This document shows positions 45,165 through 54,483 of a stretch of DNA of 64,000 bases, piece after piece (the first letter of the stretch is position 1; each line of letters begins with the position of its first letter). The translations under genes were made by a program, and so were the position numbers. Under the pieces are notes generated by a model. The model had not been told where the DNA came from, ran no database searches, and saw only the letters and a program-made list of their open reading frames with translations. The stretch is from assembly GCF_014204915.1 (NCBI RefSeq), contig NZ_JACHMH010000001.1, positions 2,852,001-2,916,000 of the forward strand. Direction: 5' to 3'. This DNA is from Crossiella cryophila. Its GTDB lineage: Bacteria > Actinomycetota > Actinomycetes > Mycobacteriales > Pseudonocardiaceae.

Positions 45165-45571
45165 GCGGATGAGTCGGCCGGGCGGCCGCGTCGGAGGAGC
45201 GATCCTCCGCCGAGGAAAGTCCGGACTCCGCAGGGCAGGGTGGTTGTTAACGGCAACCCGGGGTGACCCGCGGGACAGTGCCACAGAGAGCAGACCGCCC
45301 GGGTCGTGCGAACGACTCGGGTAAGGGTGAAAGGGTGGTGTAAGAGACCACCAGCATCCCGGGTGACCGGGATGGCTAGGTAAACCCCACCCGGAGCAAG
45401 GCCAAGAGGACGCCGCGAGGCGTCTGCGCAGGCGTTCGAGGGCTGCCCGCCCGAGCCTGCGGGTAGGCCGCTGGAGTGTGCCGGCGACGGCAGACCGAGA
45501 TGGATGGCCGCCACCCGTCGACCGCGAGGTCCGGCGGGCACAGGATCCGGCTTATGTGTCGACTCATCCGC
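45165..45571 (+). ncRNA. rnpB: RNase P RNA, bacterial type A
   Basis: The catalytic RNA of RNase P, about 407 nt. P1 is formed by GCGGATGAGTCG (45165-45176) with CGACTCATCCGC at the 3' end. Conserved core pieces are present in order: GAGGAAAGTCCGGACTCC, CCACAGAGAGCAGACCGCC, GGGTAAGGGTGAAAGGGTG, AGAGACCACCAGC, CCCCACCCGGAGCAAGGCCAA and the 3' CAGACCGAGATGGATGGCC. The ends were set by the P1 pairing. Confidence 0.96.
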
Positions 45572-45578
45572 CCCCCAC

Positions 45579-45605
45579 GCCACCCGGCCACCTGGTCCGG
45601 GTGGC
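45579..45605 (+). terminator. Terminator hairpin after rnpB
   Basis: GCCACCCGG (45579-45587) pairs with CCGGGTGGC (45597-45605), eight bases after the rnpB 3' end. Confidence 0.65.
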
Positions 45606-46148
45606 CTCGTCCGTTCGGGCGGGAAGGGCGTGGCGTAGGCCACCCCGGCGTCGGCCCCGGCGTGCTCGCCCGGTAACGTACCGGTCACCGGGACGGGTCA
45701 TTCGAACCCTGCCCGACTGCCTCAGATCAACGGCGCTCGTGCCGACGAACCGGCGAGGACTGGCTTGCGGGTACAGGTTCGACCATGTCGACAATCCCCT
45801 GATGTGGCCCGCGTTCGCCCGAAGATGTGCATCGGCAACCGATTGTTCGGCTGCCTCGAACACAATCTGTGACGGCTCTCTGGGCAAGTGGGTGAACTCT
45901 GCTTGCCGGTGCAAGAAGACCGCGTCGTGTGCTTACCGCTGTGTGGCTCCCAGCCATCATGGGATGGTCAGTTCGGAGGTAGCGCCGGTTCCGGGAGAGC
46001 AACTCACGGGTCCACTCACGGGACTTCGTCCACTACACCTTGTCAGCCACTCATGCTCTACTCGTAACGTCCACCGCCGTCCGCTGGGCAGGCCAGGTCT
46101 CCATGTCCGGAGGCCGGGACCCCGCCCCAGCACTCTGGAGTACCCACG
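45606..46148. other. Intergenic leader of the type IV secretion-like cluster
   Basis: About 540 bases without a convincing gene; G+C falls below the flanking genes between 45700 and 46050. It must carry the promoter for the rightward cluster. A small dyad CGGTA-ACG-TACCG lies at 45672-45684. No ribosome-site/start combination before ATG 46149 stands out. Confidence 0.4.
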
Positions 46149-46418
46149 ATGACGACCATGACCCTCCTGGATACGTTGGCCCAGGGCAACCAACTGCAAA
46201 CCGGGGGTATCACCCGCTGGATCCTGGAGAACATCGTCCCGCTGCTGCTGTTGCTGGTGGCGTTGCTGCTGCTGTGGCTGGGTGGCAGCAAGGGCGACAA
46301 CGCGGGCGTGATGCGGCGGGTCGGCGGTGTCATCGTGGCGCTGGCCATCATCGGCCTCGCCGTCAGCGGCGCCGGCGTGAACATCGGTAAGTGGATCGCC
46401 AGTCTGTTCACCGGGTGA
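46149..46418 (+). CDS. Small two-helix membrane protein, possible pilin-like subunit
   Basis: 89 residues with two hydrophobic helices, ILENIVPLLLLLVALLLLWL (about 25-45) and the later VIVALAIIGLAVSGAGVNIG. This is the general layout of VirB2/TrbC-type pilins and of small membrane proteins that open type IV secretion clusters. There is no cleavable signal. It is the first gene of a dense seven-gene run on the plus strand; assignment rests on context. Confidence 0.6.
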   Translation: MTTMTLLDTLAQGNQLQTGGITRWILENIVPLLLLLVALLLLWLGGSKGDNAGVMRRVGGVIVALAIIGLAVSGAGVNIGKWIASLFTG

Positions 46419-46424
46419 TCGAGC

Positions 46425-47024
46425 TTGCGGATTCGTACTGACGACGAGGTGTACCGGGTCGACGCCGTATGGCTCGGCCCGCCGAAGGCCACTTTCCCCT
46501 GGCGGGCCCGCTACGTCGCCTGGGGCGTGGGACTCGTCGTGTTCCTGCTGGTCCTTGCGGTCGAACGCCGGATGGGCTTCGGCTTCAGCTTCTTCTCCAC
46601 CGCGTGGGCGATCATCATCACCGTGGTGATCACCCGCATCATCTGCTCCCGGATCAACCAGGAGCGGCCGCTGGGCGCGGTCAGTGTGATGTGGCTGCGT
46701 GAACTCACCGCGCCCCGCCAAACGACCTCCGGCAACGGCGGGGCCGCCACCGCCGCCAGGATCCGGGTCAATTCCGCACGTCCCCGGCCCAAGCCGAAGA
46801 AGTCCGAGCAGAAGAAGCAACGGGGGAAGAGCCAGTCCGGCTCTGTGATCTCCGATGGCTCTGTGATCCCTGATACAGCGGTGAGCCCCGATGTGTCAGC
46901 AGTCTCGACGCCGTCAGGTCACGGCACGGACGCGCCGTCACCCTCTTCCCCGTCACGGCGTGGACGTTCACGCCGTGCTCGCACCAAGGAGGTTCGCGGT
47001 GTTCCGTCGCCGACGAAACCGTGA
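46425..47024 (+). CDS. VirB3/TcpE-like membrane protein
   Basis: 199 residues if TTG at 46425 is the start; GTG at 46449 is the alternative. A short N-terminal strand (VYRVDAVWLGPPKATFPW) precedes two close membrane helices (GVGLVVFLLVLAVERRMG, then AIIITVVITRIICSR) and the segment RPLGAVSVMWLRELTAPR, the TcpE/Tn916 Orf17-like plan. The C-terminal 90 residues are Ser/Pro/Lys/Arg-rich and disordered. It overlaps the ATPase gene by 26 bases, so the two are translationally linked. Confidence 0.65.
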   Translation: MRIRTDDEVYRVDAVWLGPPKATFPWRARYVAWGVGLVVFLLVLAVERRMGFGFSFFSTAWAIIITVVITRIICSRINQERPLGAVSVMWLRELTAPRQTTSGNGGAATAARIRVNSARPRPKPKKSEQKKQRGKSQSGSVISDGSVIPDTAVSPDVSAVSTPSGHGTDAPSPSSPSRRGRSRRARTKEVRGVPSPTKP

Positions 47025-49896
47025 CCGTGACCGTCGCGCCACCGAACAGCCCGGCCGCCACGCGCGTGCGCTGCCGCCTGGGCAGGTGAACGACCAACGG
47101 GTGTACAGCAAGCGGGGCAGACGGCTACCCGGCGAGGCGGCCATCCCCACCTACACCCCGTCGATCTCCGCGCGCAGCATCGACGGTCACCTGGTGCGCA
47201 CCGGGCAGGACGTCTACGCCTGGTACCGCCTGGCCCCGCAGCGCTGGTCCTTCCGCTCGGACTCCCAGCGCCAGGACCTCATCCACGCCATCGCCGGCCA
47301 GTACGCCGAACTCCAGGGCCGCTGGCTGCACCTGCGGGTGACCACCCGCCCGTATCCGATCCGGATGTGGGCCGAGGCGCACGTGCACAACGCGGTCGGC
47401 CGCCTGCCCGACACCCCCGGCACGCTCTCCTTCGACGACTACATGGTCGGCGAGCAGCAGCAGCTGATGGGGCGCTCGATGGCCGAGAAGGAGGTCTATC
47501 TCGGCGTCCAGGTGCAGACCCGCAACGTGATGGACCGCGCGGTGGAACGGGCCGCTCCGGTGCTGCGCAAGATCTTCCCGGAGGCGGTGGACGCCGAGCT
47601 GGTCGCGCTGGACAGCGAGGTCGAGCACCTGGACCAGATCCTCGGTGCCTCCGGCCTGGAGGGCAGGCCGGTCACCGCCGAGGAGATGTCCTGGCTGATG
47701 CACCGCTCCTGCTCGCTTGGCCTGCCCGCGCCGCGCAACCTGCCCGCGGTGCCCGGCGCGGCCTGGGAGCCGGAGGACCTGGCCTCCTTCACCGACGCCG
47801 CCGACTTCCACCAGGAGCCGTACTCCCCGAGCGTGACGGTGCGCGGCCGCACCGGGTCCAACGCCGGGGTGAAGCGGCACGTGGTGGTGCTCACCGTGGG
47901 GCTGATGCACGGCCTGCAGATCCCGGAGATCGACGACCCGTGGTTGCAGCGCTCGGACCGGCTGCCCGCGCCGGTGGAGTGGTCCGCCCGCATCTACGTG
48001 CGCAAACCCGAGGACGTCACGGGCGAGCTGCAGCGGCAGATGAACAAGGTGCGCTCCCAGGTGCGGCACTACACCGACGAGCACGACCTGGAGCCGCCGC
48101 AATCGCTGGCCCGCCAGGCCGCACGGGTGCTCGAGATCGACGACGAGATGACCACCGGGTTCACCTCGCTGGCCACCAGGGTGCGCTCCTGGTGGCGGCT
48201 GTCGGTCTCCGGCGCCACCGAGCGCGAGGCGCTGCGGCTGGCCCAGCAGCTGGTCGACCTGTACAAGCCCAAGATCGCCATCGAGCACCCCGAGTCCCAG
48301 TACGCGCTGGCCAGGGAGTTCATCCCGGGTGAGCCGCTGGCCTCGGCCGCCTACCTGCGCCGGGGCTCGGTGAGCTGGGCCGCCTCCGCGGTGCCCACCG
48401 CCACCGCCGAGGTCGGCGACCGGCGCGGCATCCTGCTCGGCGAGACCTGCACCGCGACCCGGCGCCCGGTGGCCTGGGACCCGTGGATGGCCCAGGAGGT
48501 CCGCGAGGCATCCGGCCTGACCGCGATGGTGGCCGGCCTGGGTGGCGGCAAGTCCTTCCTCGGCGGCGGCATCGTCTACAAGACGCTGCGCGCCGGGGCG
48601 TACTGGACCATCCTGGACCCCTCCGGTCCGCTGGCGAAGCTCTGCGACCTGCCGGAACTGCGGCCGTACGCCCGGCCGATCAACCTGCTCAACGCCCAGC
48701 CCGGCATCCTCAACCCCTACCGGGTGGTCGCCGAGCCGATGCTGGAGCACTTCACCGACGAGGACGACCCGGAACGCGCCTGGCGGCGGGAGCGGGCGCT
48801 GGCCGCCGCGACCCGGCGGCGGCTGGTCCTGGACGTGCTCAACGGCCTGCTGCCGTACGAGGTGGCCAGGATGCCGCAGACCCGGATCGTGCTGCTGCGC
48901 GCGGTCCGCGCCGTGGGCGGGCGGGCCACCGCACACCCCGGCCTGGTCTTCGACGCGCTGCGCCGGGACGCCGGTGAGCACCACGAGCACGCGGTGGTGG
49001 TCGCGGACTTCCTGGACGAGATGCGCGAGCGGATGTCGCTGCTGATCCCGGAGCGGGACGCCGACCCGTACTCCGAGACCCGCGACGACCGGCTCACCGT
49101 GCTGACCATGGCCGGGCTGACCCTGCCCAAGGACGGGGTCGGCCGCGAGCACTGGACCGACGCGGAGGCCCTCGGCGTCGAGATGCTCAACCTGGCCGCC
49201 TGGCTCACCCAGCGCTCGATCTACGAGCGGCCGAAGGACATGCGCAAGGGCGTCTGGATCGACGAGGCGTTCTTCCTCTCCGAGGTGCCCACCGGCCGGG
49301 TGCTGATGAACCGCTTCGCCCGTGACTCCCGTAAGTGGAACGTCCGGGTGCTGCTGTCCAGCCAGATCCCGGCCGACTTCCTCAAGATCCAGGGCTTCGT
49401 CTCGCTGCTCGACTCGGTCTTCGTCGGCCGCCTGGACGACGAGCACGCCCAGGCCGACGCGCTACGCCTGCTCAAGGTGCCGATCGGCGCAGGCTACGAG
49501 CAGGTCGTGGCCAGCCTCGGCCGCCGCCCCGGCGGGGTGCGCACCGCCACCGAACGCGACCGCTCGCCGCGGCAGTTCATCTTCGGCGACGGCGCCGGCG
49601 GCGTGGAGCGGATCCGGATCGACTTCGGCGGCCCGCACCTGAACCACCTGCGCAACGGCATGGACACCACCCCGGACGCGATGCGCCAGGCCGCCTCCGG
49701 CGCCCCCGCCCTGCCCTCGGGCCGGGTGGACGGCGTGCTGCCCGACCTGCCGGCCGAGGAGGAGCTGGAAGCGGAGTTCGCGGCCGAACTGGGCCTGGGC
49801 GACGAGGACTTCGACGACCCCTACACGCCCTCGACCGGAGCGGACAACGAAGGGCACGGGGACAGGCACCACGTCGGCCGGGGCAGCGCACGATGA
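46999..49896 (+). CDS. VirB4/TraC-like type IV secretion ATPase
   Basis: 965 residues from GTG at 46999 with AAGGAGG six bases upstream. The N-terminal half is the VirB4-type domain; the C-terminal half is a RecA-like ATPase with a Walker A variant GLGGGKSF (Lys518) and Walker B VWIDEAFFL (Asp755-Glu756), followed by LLSSQIPADFL, the sensor/Q motif of conjugation ATPases. The protein corresponds in role to Orf16 of Tn916/TcpF. It should energise assembly or substrate transfer at the cytoplasmic face. The ATG of the next gene overlaps its TGA. Confidence 0.88.
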   Translation: MFRRRRNRDRDRRATEQPGRHARALPPGQVNDQRVYSKRGRRLPGEAAIPTYTPSISARSIDGHLVRTGQDVYAWYRLAPQRWSFRSDSQRQDLIHAIAGQYAELQGRWLHLRVTTRPYPIRMWAEAHVHNAVGRLPDTPGTLSFDDYMVGEQQQLMGRSMAEKEVYLGVQVQTRNVMDRAVERAAPVLRKIFPEAVDAELVALDSEVEHLDQILGASGLEGRPVTAEEMSWLMHRSCSLGLPAPRNLPAVPGAAWEPEDLASFTDAADFHQEPYSPSVTVRGRTGSNAGVKRHVVVLTVGLMHGLQIPEIDDPWLQRSDRLPAPVEWSARIYVRKPEDVTGELQRQMNKVRSQVRHYTDEHDLEPPQSLARQAARVLEIDDEMTTGFTSLATRVRSWWRLSVSGATEREALRLAQQLVDLYKPKIAIEHPESQYALAREFIPGEPLASAAYLRRGSVSWAASAVPTATAEVGDRRGILLGETCTATRRPVAWDPWMAQEVREASGLTAMVAGLGGGKSFLGGGIVYKTLRAGAYWTILDPSGPLAKLCDLPELRPYARPINLLNAQPGILNPYRVVAEPMLEHFTDEDDPERAWRRERALAAATRRRLVLDVLNGLLPYEVARMPQTRIVLLRAVRAVGGRATAHPGLVFDALRRDAGEHHEHAVVVADFLDEMRERMSLLIPERDADPYSETRDDRLTVLTMAGLTLPKDGVGREHWTDAEALGVEMLNLAAWLTQRSIYERPKDMRKGVWIDEAFFLSEVPTGRVLMNRFARDSRKWNVRVLLSSQIPADFLKIQGFVSLLDSVFVGRLDDEHAQADALRLLKVPIGAGYEQVVASLGRRPGGVRTATERDRSPRQFIFGDGAGGVERIRIDFGGPHLNHLRNGMDTTPDAMRQAASGAPALPSGRVDGVLPDLPAEEELEAEFAAELGLGDEDFDDPYTPSTGADNEGHGDRHHVGRGSAR

Positions 49897-51842
49897 TCAT
49901 GTTGCTGGCGGTGGTGGCCGCCGTGCTGCTGGTCGCGGCGCGGCGGCGGGCCAAACGCACCCCCGAGCCGCTCCCGGCACCCCGCCGGGGCAGGCGCAGG
50001 CTGGCCCTGCTCGGGGTCATCGGCATGCTCGGCCTGCAGATCATGGTCGGCGGGGTCGCGCACGCGCAGAGCATCTGCAAGGAGTCGCCGAACCCGGACC
50101 GTCCCGGTTCGGGCATGGTGGGCGCCTTCGACGCCGCGCCGCTGGGCACCGGTGTGCCGGGCAGCGCCTACGACGAGGTCGGCTACGCGGGCCTGGTCTG
50201 GCACACCTACGACCTCGGCTGTGGCCCCGAGGGTCTGCGCAACCCGAACGCGGTGATCGACACCTGGGCGGGCAACCAGACGTTCAACATGGCCAAGGTG
50301 CTGGTCGGGGCCACCAACGGCCTGCACTACGCACTGCTCGGCGGCGAGCTGATGAAGCCGCTGGACGACCTGGTCTCCACCGGCACCATCGCGCTCTACG
50401 ACACCGTGTACGCGCCCTGGTTCGGACTGGCCGCGCTGATCCTGGCCATCTTCCTGTTCCGCCATATCTGGCAGGGCGACCTGGCCAGCATCGGCAAGCG
50501 CTCGATGTGGGCGCTGGCCGCGATCTGGCTGGCCGCGGCCACCTACCTGACCCCGCTGCTCTACACCCGGCTGCTGGACGACGTGCTGATCAAGGGCACC
50601 TCGCAGATCCAGGCCGGGTTCCTGCGCGAGGTCGGGGTGGACGAGCGCAACTCGCTGCCCACCGTGCTGCACGACCAGGTGATCTACCGCAACTGGCTGC
50701 GCGGGGAGTTCGGCTCCCCGGACAGCACCCCGGCCAAGGACTTCGGCCGGGACCTGCTGCGGGCCCAGACCTTCAGCAAGCAGGAAGTCGCCGAGGGCAA
50801 GGACCAGGGCAAGGAGCCGATCGCGGCGAAGAAGTCCGCGTTCGAGGGCCTGGTCGCCCGCGCTGACGAGGTCGGCGCGAAGGGCCACATCCAGGGCATC
50901 GACGGCAGCCGGATGGGCGCCGGCGCGCTCGGGTTGTTCCAGTCGGTGGTCTACTCGCTGTTCCAGTTGCTGGCCAAGGCCGCCATCCTGCTCGCCCAGG
51001 TGCTGCTGCGGGTGGTCATCCTGGCCGGGCCGATCATCGGCCTGATCGCCATGCTCTACCACGCGATCCTGCGTGGTGTCGGTCGCGCGATCGGCGCCGC
51101 CCTGCTCAACGTGGTGGTCATCGCCGCGCTGGCCGGGCTGCACACCCTGCTGCTGACCTGGATCTTCGCCCCCACCCGAGGGCTGGGGCTGCTCGCCCAG
51201 ATGGCTCTGGCCGGACTGGTCACCTTGGTGTTCTTCTTGGTGGGCAAGCCGGTGCGGCGGATCTGGCAGATGGTCGAACTCTCCGTCGGCGCGGTCGGCA
51301 ACGCCATGCCCGCGCCGCGCACCGGCCTGTGGTCCCGGCTGCGTGGCCGGGGCGGGCAGGAACGGACGCCGCAGGACGAGTTCTGGGAGCAGGTGCGGGA
51401 CGTGGATCCGGACGGCGGCACCGAGCCGAGGCGGGCCCGGCGGCGGGACCGGCCCGAGGCCTCCTACGAGGCGGCGGGGCCGGGCGGCTTCCGCGGCGAT
51501 GCCTCCGGCGGCGCGCTGCCGGTGGCGGGTGCGCTCACCGGCACGGTCAGCGACCGGCTGCACGAGTCCGGTGGCGGCGCGCTCGGCGGGCACCGGGCCG
51601 CGGGGGCACTGCCCTCGGGACGGGGCAGCCGGACGGTGGACACCGCGCCGGTGTTCGACCGGAGCTGGGACCGCAACGACGAGGACGCCGTGGTGGTGCC
51701 GTCCAGGCTGGACGGCAACGCGGGCAGTGTGCCCGGACCACGGCGGGCGGACATGGAGGTCGTCGCCGGACGGCCGGTGTGGGCGGTGTACCGCCCGTCG
51801 CGCGGGGTCGAACTCCGTGACGGCGACGCGGTGCGCGGATAG
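49893..51842 (+). CDS. VirB6/TrbL-like polytopic membrane protein
   Basis: 649 residues. An N-terminal helix and a second one ending in a signal-like AHA site (GVIGMLGLQIMVGGVAHAQS) come first, then an exported loop with cysteines, and about six membrane helices between 180 and 480 (for example WFGLAALILAIFLFRHIW, AAILLAQVLLRVVILAGPIIGLIAML, ALAGLVTLVFFLVG). The C-terminal 170 residues are charged and cytoplasmic. This matches Orf15/TcpH or VirB6, the inner-membrane channel component. ATGA overlap with the ATPase gene. Confidence 0.78.
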   Translation: MIMLLAVVAAVLLVAARRRAKRTPEPLPAPRRGRRRLALLGVIGMLGLQIMVGGVAHAQSICKESPNPDRPGSGMVGAFDAAPLGTGVPGSAYDEVGYAGLVWHTYDLGCGPEGLRNPNAVIDTWAGNQTFNMAKVLVGATNGLHYALLGGELMKPLDDLVSTGTIALYDTVYAPWFGLAALILAIFLFRHIWQGDLASIGKRSMWALAAIWLAAATYLTPLLYTRLLDDVLIKGTSQIQAGFLREVGVDERNSLPTVLHDQVIYRNWLRGEFGSPDSTPAKDFGRDLLRAQTFSKQEVAEGKDQGKEPIAAKKSAFEGLVARADEVGAKGHIQGIDGSRMGAGALGLFQSVVYSLFQLLAKAAILLAQVLLRVVILAGPIIGLIAMLYHAILRGVGRAIGAALLNVVVIAALAGLHTLLLTWIFAPTRGLGLLAQMALAGLVTLVFFLVGKPVRRIWQMVELSVGAVGNAMPAPRTGLWSRLRGRGGQERTPQDEFWEQVRDVDPDGGTEPRRARRRDRPEASYEAAGPGGFRGDASGGALPVAGALTGTVSDRLHESGGGALGGHRAAGALPSGRGSRTVDTAPVFDRSWDRNDEDAVVVPSRLDGNAGSVPGPRRADMEVVAGRPVWAVYRPSRGVELRDGDAVRG

Positions 51843-51856
51843 CGGGAGGGGGAGAC

Positions 51857-52465
51857 GTGCCGATTCGCACCAACCGCGGCCGGGCCGCGGTCTATCGCAG
51901 GCTGTGGGGCTGGCCGCTGCGCTCGCCGCGGCATTTCACGACCACGTTGATCCTGCTCGCGGTGGTGATCATCGGGGTGGGCATCCTGCTGCCGGACTCC
52001 GAGCCGCTGCCCGAACCCGAGCCGCGCTTCGGCGGCACCAGCCAGCAGACCAGCCCCGGCGCGCCCACCAGTGGCACCAGGGCCTTCGCCGCGCCGAGCA
52101 CCAGCACGCACGCGCCGGTGACCTCCTTCCCGCAGGCCGCCCCACCGCCGGCGGCGCCGGCGCCCGAGGCGCTGGCGATCGCCGAGTCCTGGGGCAAGGC
52201 CTGGGTGGACCACCCCGACGGCACCACCACCCAGCAGTGGCTGGACAAGCTCAAGCCGTTCACCACCGACGAGTACCTGGGGCAGCTGGCCTCGGTGGAC
52301 CCGCGGATGGTGCCCTCCAGCAGGGTCACCGGCAAACCCAGTTCGATCAGCGCCACGACCAGCTCGGTGGAGGTGAAGCTGCCCACGGACAAGATCGTGC
52401 TGCGGCTCACCGTGATCACCACCGCGGCGGGGTGGCGGGTCGCCTCCTACACCGAGGCGGACTGA
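51857..52465 (+). CDS. VirB8/TcpC-like bitopic protein
   Basis: 202 residues. Basic cytoplasmic tail, one membrane helix (TTLILLAVVIIGVGILLP, about residues 29-47), a Pro/Thr/Ala-rich spacer, then an NTF2-like domain from residue 105 (EALAIAESWGKAWVDH, then LDKLKPFTTDEYLGQL and a final strand VITTAAGWRVASYTEA). This is the VirB8/TcpC (Orf13) plan, a periplasm-facing scaffold that contacts the channel. Start follows GGAGGGGGA; the next gene begins one base after its stop. Confidence 0.72.
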   Translation: MPIRTNRGRAAVYRRLWGWPLRSPRHFTTTLILLAVVIIGVGILLPDSEPLPEPEPRFGGTSQQTSPGAPTSGTRAFAAPSTSTHAPVTSFPQAAPPPAAPAPEALAIAESWGKAWVDHPDGTTTQQWLDKLKPFTTDEYLGQLASVDPRMVPSSRVTGKPSSISATTSSVEVKLPTDKIVLRLTVITTAAGWRVASYTEAD

Positions 52466-52466
52466 C

Positions 52467-53462
52467 ATGAAACTCGCGCTGGCCGGGGTCGCGCTGGCGG
52501 CCACCGTGGTGGTCGCGATCACCACCACCGGAGTGATCCGGACGGTGGTCGGCGGCAACGAGACCTACCAGCCCAAGGCCGTGGTCAACAGCCTGTGCAC
52601 GCCGGACATGGACTGGGGCATCGGCGGCGCCAACCAGGGCGCGCAGGACGCCTCCCGGCTGGCCGAGGAATCCCGGATGATCGTCTCGATGATCATCACC
52701 ATCGGCCGCGAGCGGAAGCTGCCGCCGCGGGCCTGGCAGGTGGCCATCCAGGCCGGCCGCACCGAGTCCGGCCTGCGCAACCTGGACTACGGCGACCGCG
52801 ACTCGGTGGGCATCTTCCAGATGCGCACCTCCATGGGCTGGGGCACGCCCGCGCAGCTGCAGGACATCCCGTACCAGATCCACAAGTTCTACGACGTGCT
52901 GCTGAAGGTGCCGAACTGGGAGAGCAAGCGTCCCGGCGACGCGGCCCAGGCGGTGGAGCGCTCGGCCTTCCCTGACCGGTACCACCGGTGGGAGTCGATG
53001 GCGGTCCACCTGATCAACCAGATCACCGACGAGACCTCCTTCGTCAGCTGCAAGCAGCTCCCGCAGCCGGGCGAGGTCGCGGTGACCGCGATCCAGTTCG
53101 CGATGAAGGAGCTGGGCAAGCCGTACGTGTGGGGCGCGGAGGGCCCGGACACCTACGACTGCTCCGGCCTGATGCAGTGGTCCTACCGGCTGGCCGGGCT
53201 GAACCTGCCACGCACCTCGCGCGAGCAGTGGTTCGCCGGCGGGTACGTGCCGCTGCGCGAGGCCCAGCCAGGTGATCTGATCTTCTGGTCCACCAACACC
53301 AGCAACCCGAAGAACATCCACCACGTGGCGATGTACCTGGGCGACAACAAGATCCTCGAGGCACAGCAGTCCGGGGTGCCGGTGCACATCCGGAACCTGA
53401 AGTGGACCGAGGGCGAGCTGATGTCCATGGCGGTCCGCCCGAAGTCGAACAAGTCGGCCTGA
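52467..53462 (+). CDS. VirB1-like bifunctional muramidase / NlpC-P60 endopeptidase
   Basis: 331 residues. An N-terminal helix anchors it; residues 70-170 are a lysozyme-like domain with catalytic Glu100 in GRTESGLRNLDYGDRDS, VGIFQMR and GWGTPAQL; residues 210-320 are a C40 NlpC/P60 domain with Cys232 (YDCSGLM) and His286 (HHVAMYLG). The same two-domain build occurs in Orf14 of Tn916 and TcpG/TcpI of pCW3, which open the peptidoglycan for the transfer channel. Placement after the VirB8-like gene agrees. Confidence 0.9.
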   Translation: MKLALAGVALAATVVVAITTTGVIRTVVGGNETYQPKAVVNSLCTPDMDWGIGGANQGAQDASRLAEESRMIVSMIITIGRERKLPPRAWQVAIQAGRTESGLRNLDYGDRDSVGIFQMRTSMGWGTPAQLQDIPYQIHKFYDVLLKVPNWESKRPGDAAQAVERSAFPDRYHRWESMAVHLINQITDETSFVSCKQLPQPGEVAVTAIQFAMKELGKPYVWGAEGPDTYDCSGLMQWSYRLAGLNLPRTSREQWFAGGYVPLREAQPGDLIFWSTNTSNPKNIHHVAMYLGDNKILEAQQSGVPVHIRNLKWTEGELMSMAVRPKSNKSA

Positions 53463-53485
53463 GGCGACCCCAAGGGAGGCAGCGC

Positions 53486-54475
53486 ATGTTCAGCAACGAC
53501 CCGATCCCGCGCCCTGGACGGCCCCCGGCCTCCAGCAGCCCGCTGGCGGACTACCTCAGCGGCGCCCGGCACGGCGTGGACAGCGGGTACGCGGTGCTGC
53601 CCAGATCGCTGGCCGAGTCCATGCCGCTGCCCTGGCAGCAGCAGATGGTGCACCTGCTCGCCGAGTTCCACCAGGCCTACGGCCACCTGCCCTGGCCGGT
53701 GTACCGGGTGGTCCCGTCCCGGTATGAGTTCCTGGTCGACCTGGACGAGGACCAGCTCGCCGAGGTCGGCTGCCTGGTGGAGATCGACGGCGACGGCGAG
53801 CTGGTCTACCGGGAGCGCAACGGCGCCCGCATCCCCAACCCCGAGGACAAACGGGTCCTGGTCTCCTGCCTGGACCCGATCCCGAACCAGCAGTCCGGCT
53901 TCGTCCAGCCCGCGGTGGCCCCCCGGCCGGTCCCGCCGCTGCCCGCCAACGAGCCCGCGAACACCCCCGCCCCACCCCCGGCCCCGCCGCCAACCCCGCC
54001 GCACGGCGAGCCCCCGATCTTCGAGTTCCCGCCGCCACCCGCGCCGTCGCCGTTCGTGGCAGGCGCCGGGATCCCGTCCGCCCCGCCTCCGCCGCAGCAC
54101 AACCCGGTGCCGCACCCGCCGCAACACAGCCCCGCCCCGCAACACACCGGCGCGCAGCAGGCCCCGCCCCAGCACCCATCCCCGCTGAGCACCCCGCCCG
54201 CGGGCTCGCCCGCACCGGGCTTCGGCGCACCACCTCCCGGCTACCGCGGCCAGCACACCCCGCCACCGGGCCTGGGCACCCCACCGCCCGGGATGCCGGG
54301 CATGAGCGCCCCGCCCGGCCCGCCGAGCCAGTCGCCGCCGGGGCAGCCGAGCGCCGGTCAGCCGGTGCCCGGCCAGCGCACCTTCGGCCCGCCGCCGGAG
54401 GAACACGAGGAGCCGGGCTACGACCAGCCGTTCGGCCCGACCGGCTCCGGAAACCGCCCCAACCCATCCTGGTGA
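53486..54475 (+). CDS. Hypothetical protein with proline-rich C-terminal half
   Basis: 329 residues from ATG at 53486 after AGGGAGG. Residues 1-135 look folded, with LPWQQQMVHLLAEFHQAYGH and a strand-rich region (YEFLVDLDEDQLAEVGCLVEID). Residues 140-329 are about half Pro/Gln/Gly with PPP runs, without membrane segments. It closes the cluster and may be a cytoplasmic accessory or scaffold. No family recognised. Confidence 0.75.
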   Translation: MFSNDPIPRPGRPPASSSPLADYLSGARHGVDSGYAVLPRSLAESMPLPWQQQMVHLLAEFHQAYGHLPWPVYRVVPSRYEFLVDLDEDQLAEVGCLVEIDGDGELVYRERNGARIPNPEDKRVLVSCLDPIPNQQSGFVQPAVAPRPVPPLPANEPANTPAPPPAPPPTPPHGEPPIFEFPPPPAPSPFVAGAGIPSAPPPPQHNPVPHPPQHSPAPQHTGAQQAPPQHPSPLSTPPAGSPAPGFGAPPPGYRGQHTPPPGLGTPPPGMPGMSAPPGPPSQSPPGQPSAGQPVPGQRTFGPPPEEHEEPGYDQPFGPTGSGNRPNPSW

Positions 54476-54483
54476 CCCCGCCC

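Noticed and set aside
45020-45688. Minus-strand 222-codon frame over rnpB
   Set aside because: Entirely explained by the structured RNase P RNA.
47125-49446. 773-codon frame antisense to the VirB4-like gene
   Set aside because: Same shadow effect; the plus-strand frame has Walker A/B and a ribosome site.
46149-54475. Calling the cluster a conjugative element
   Set aside because: No relaxase, oriT, coupling protein, integrase or flanking repeats visible; kept as a secretion-like apparatus.
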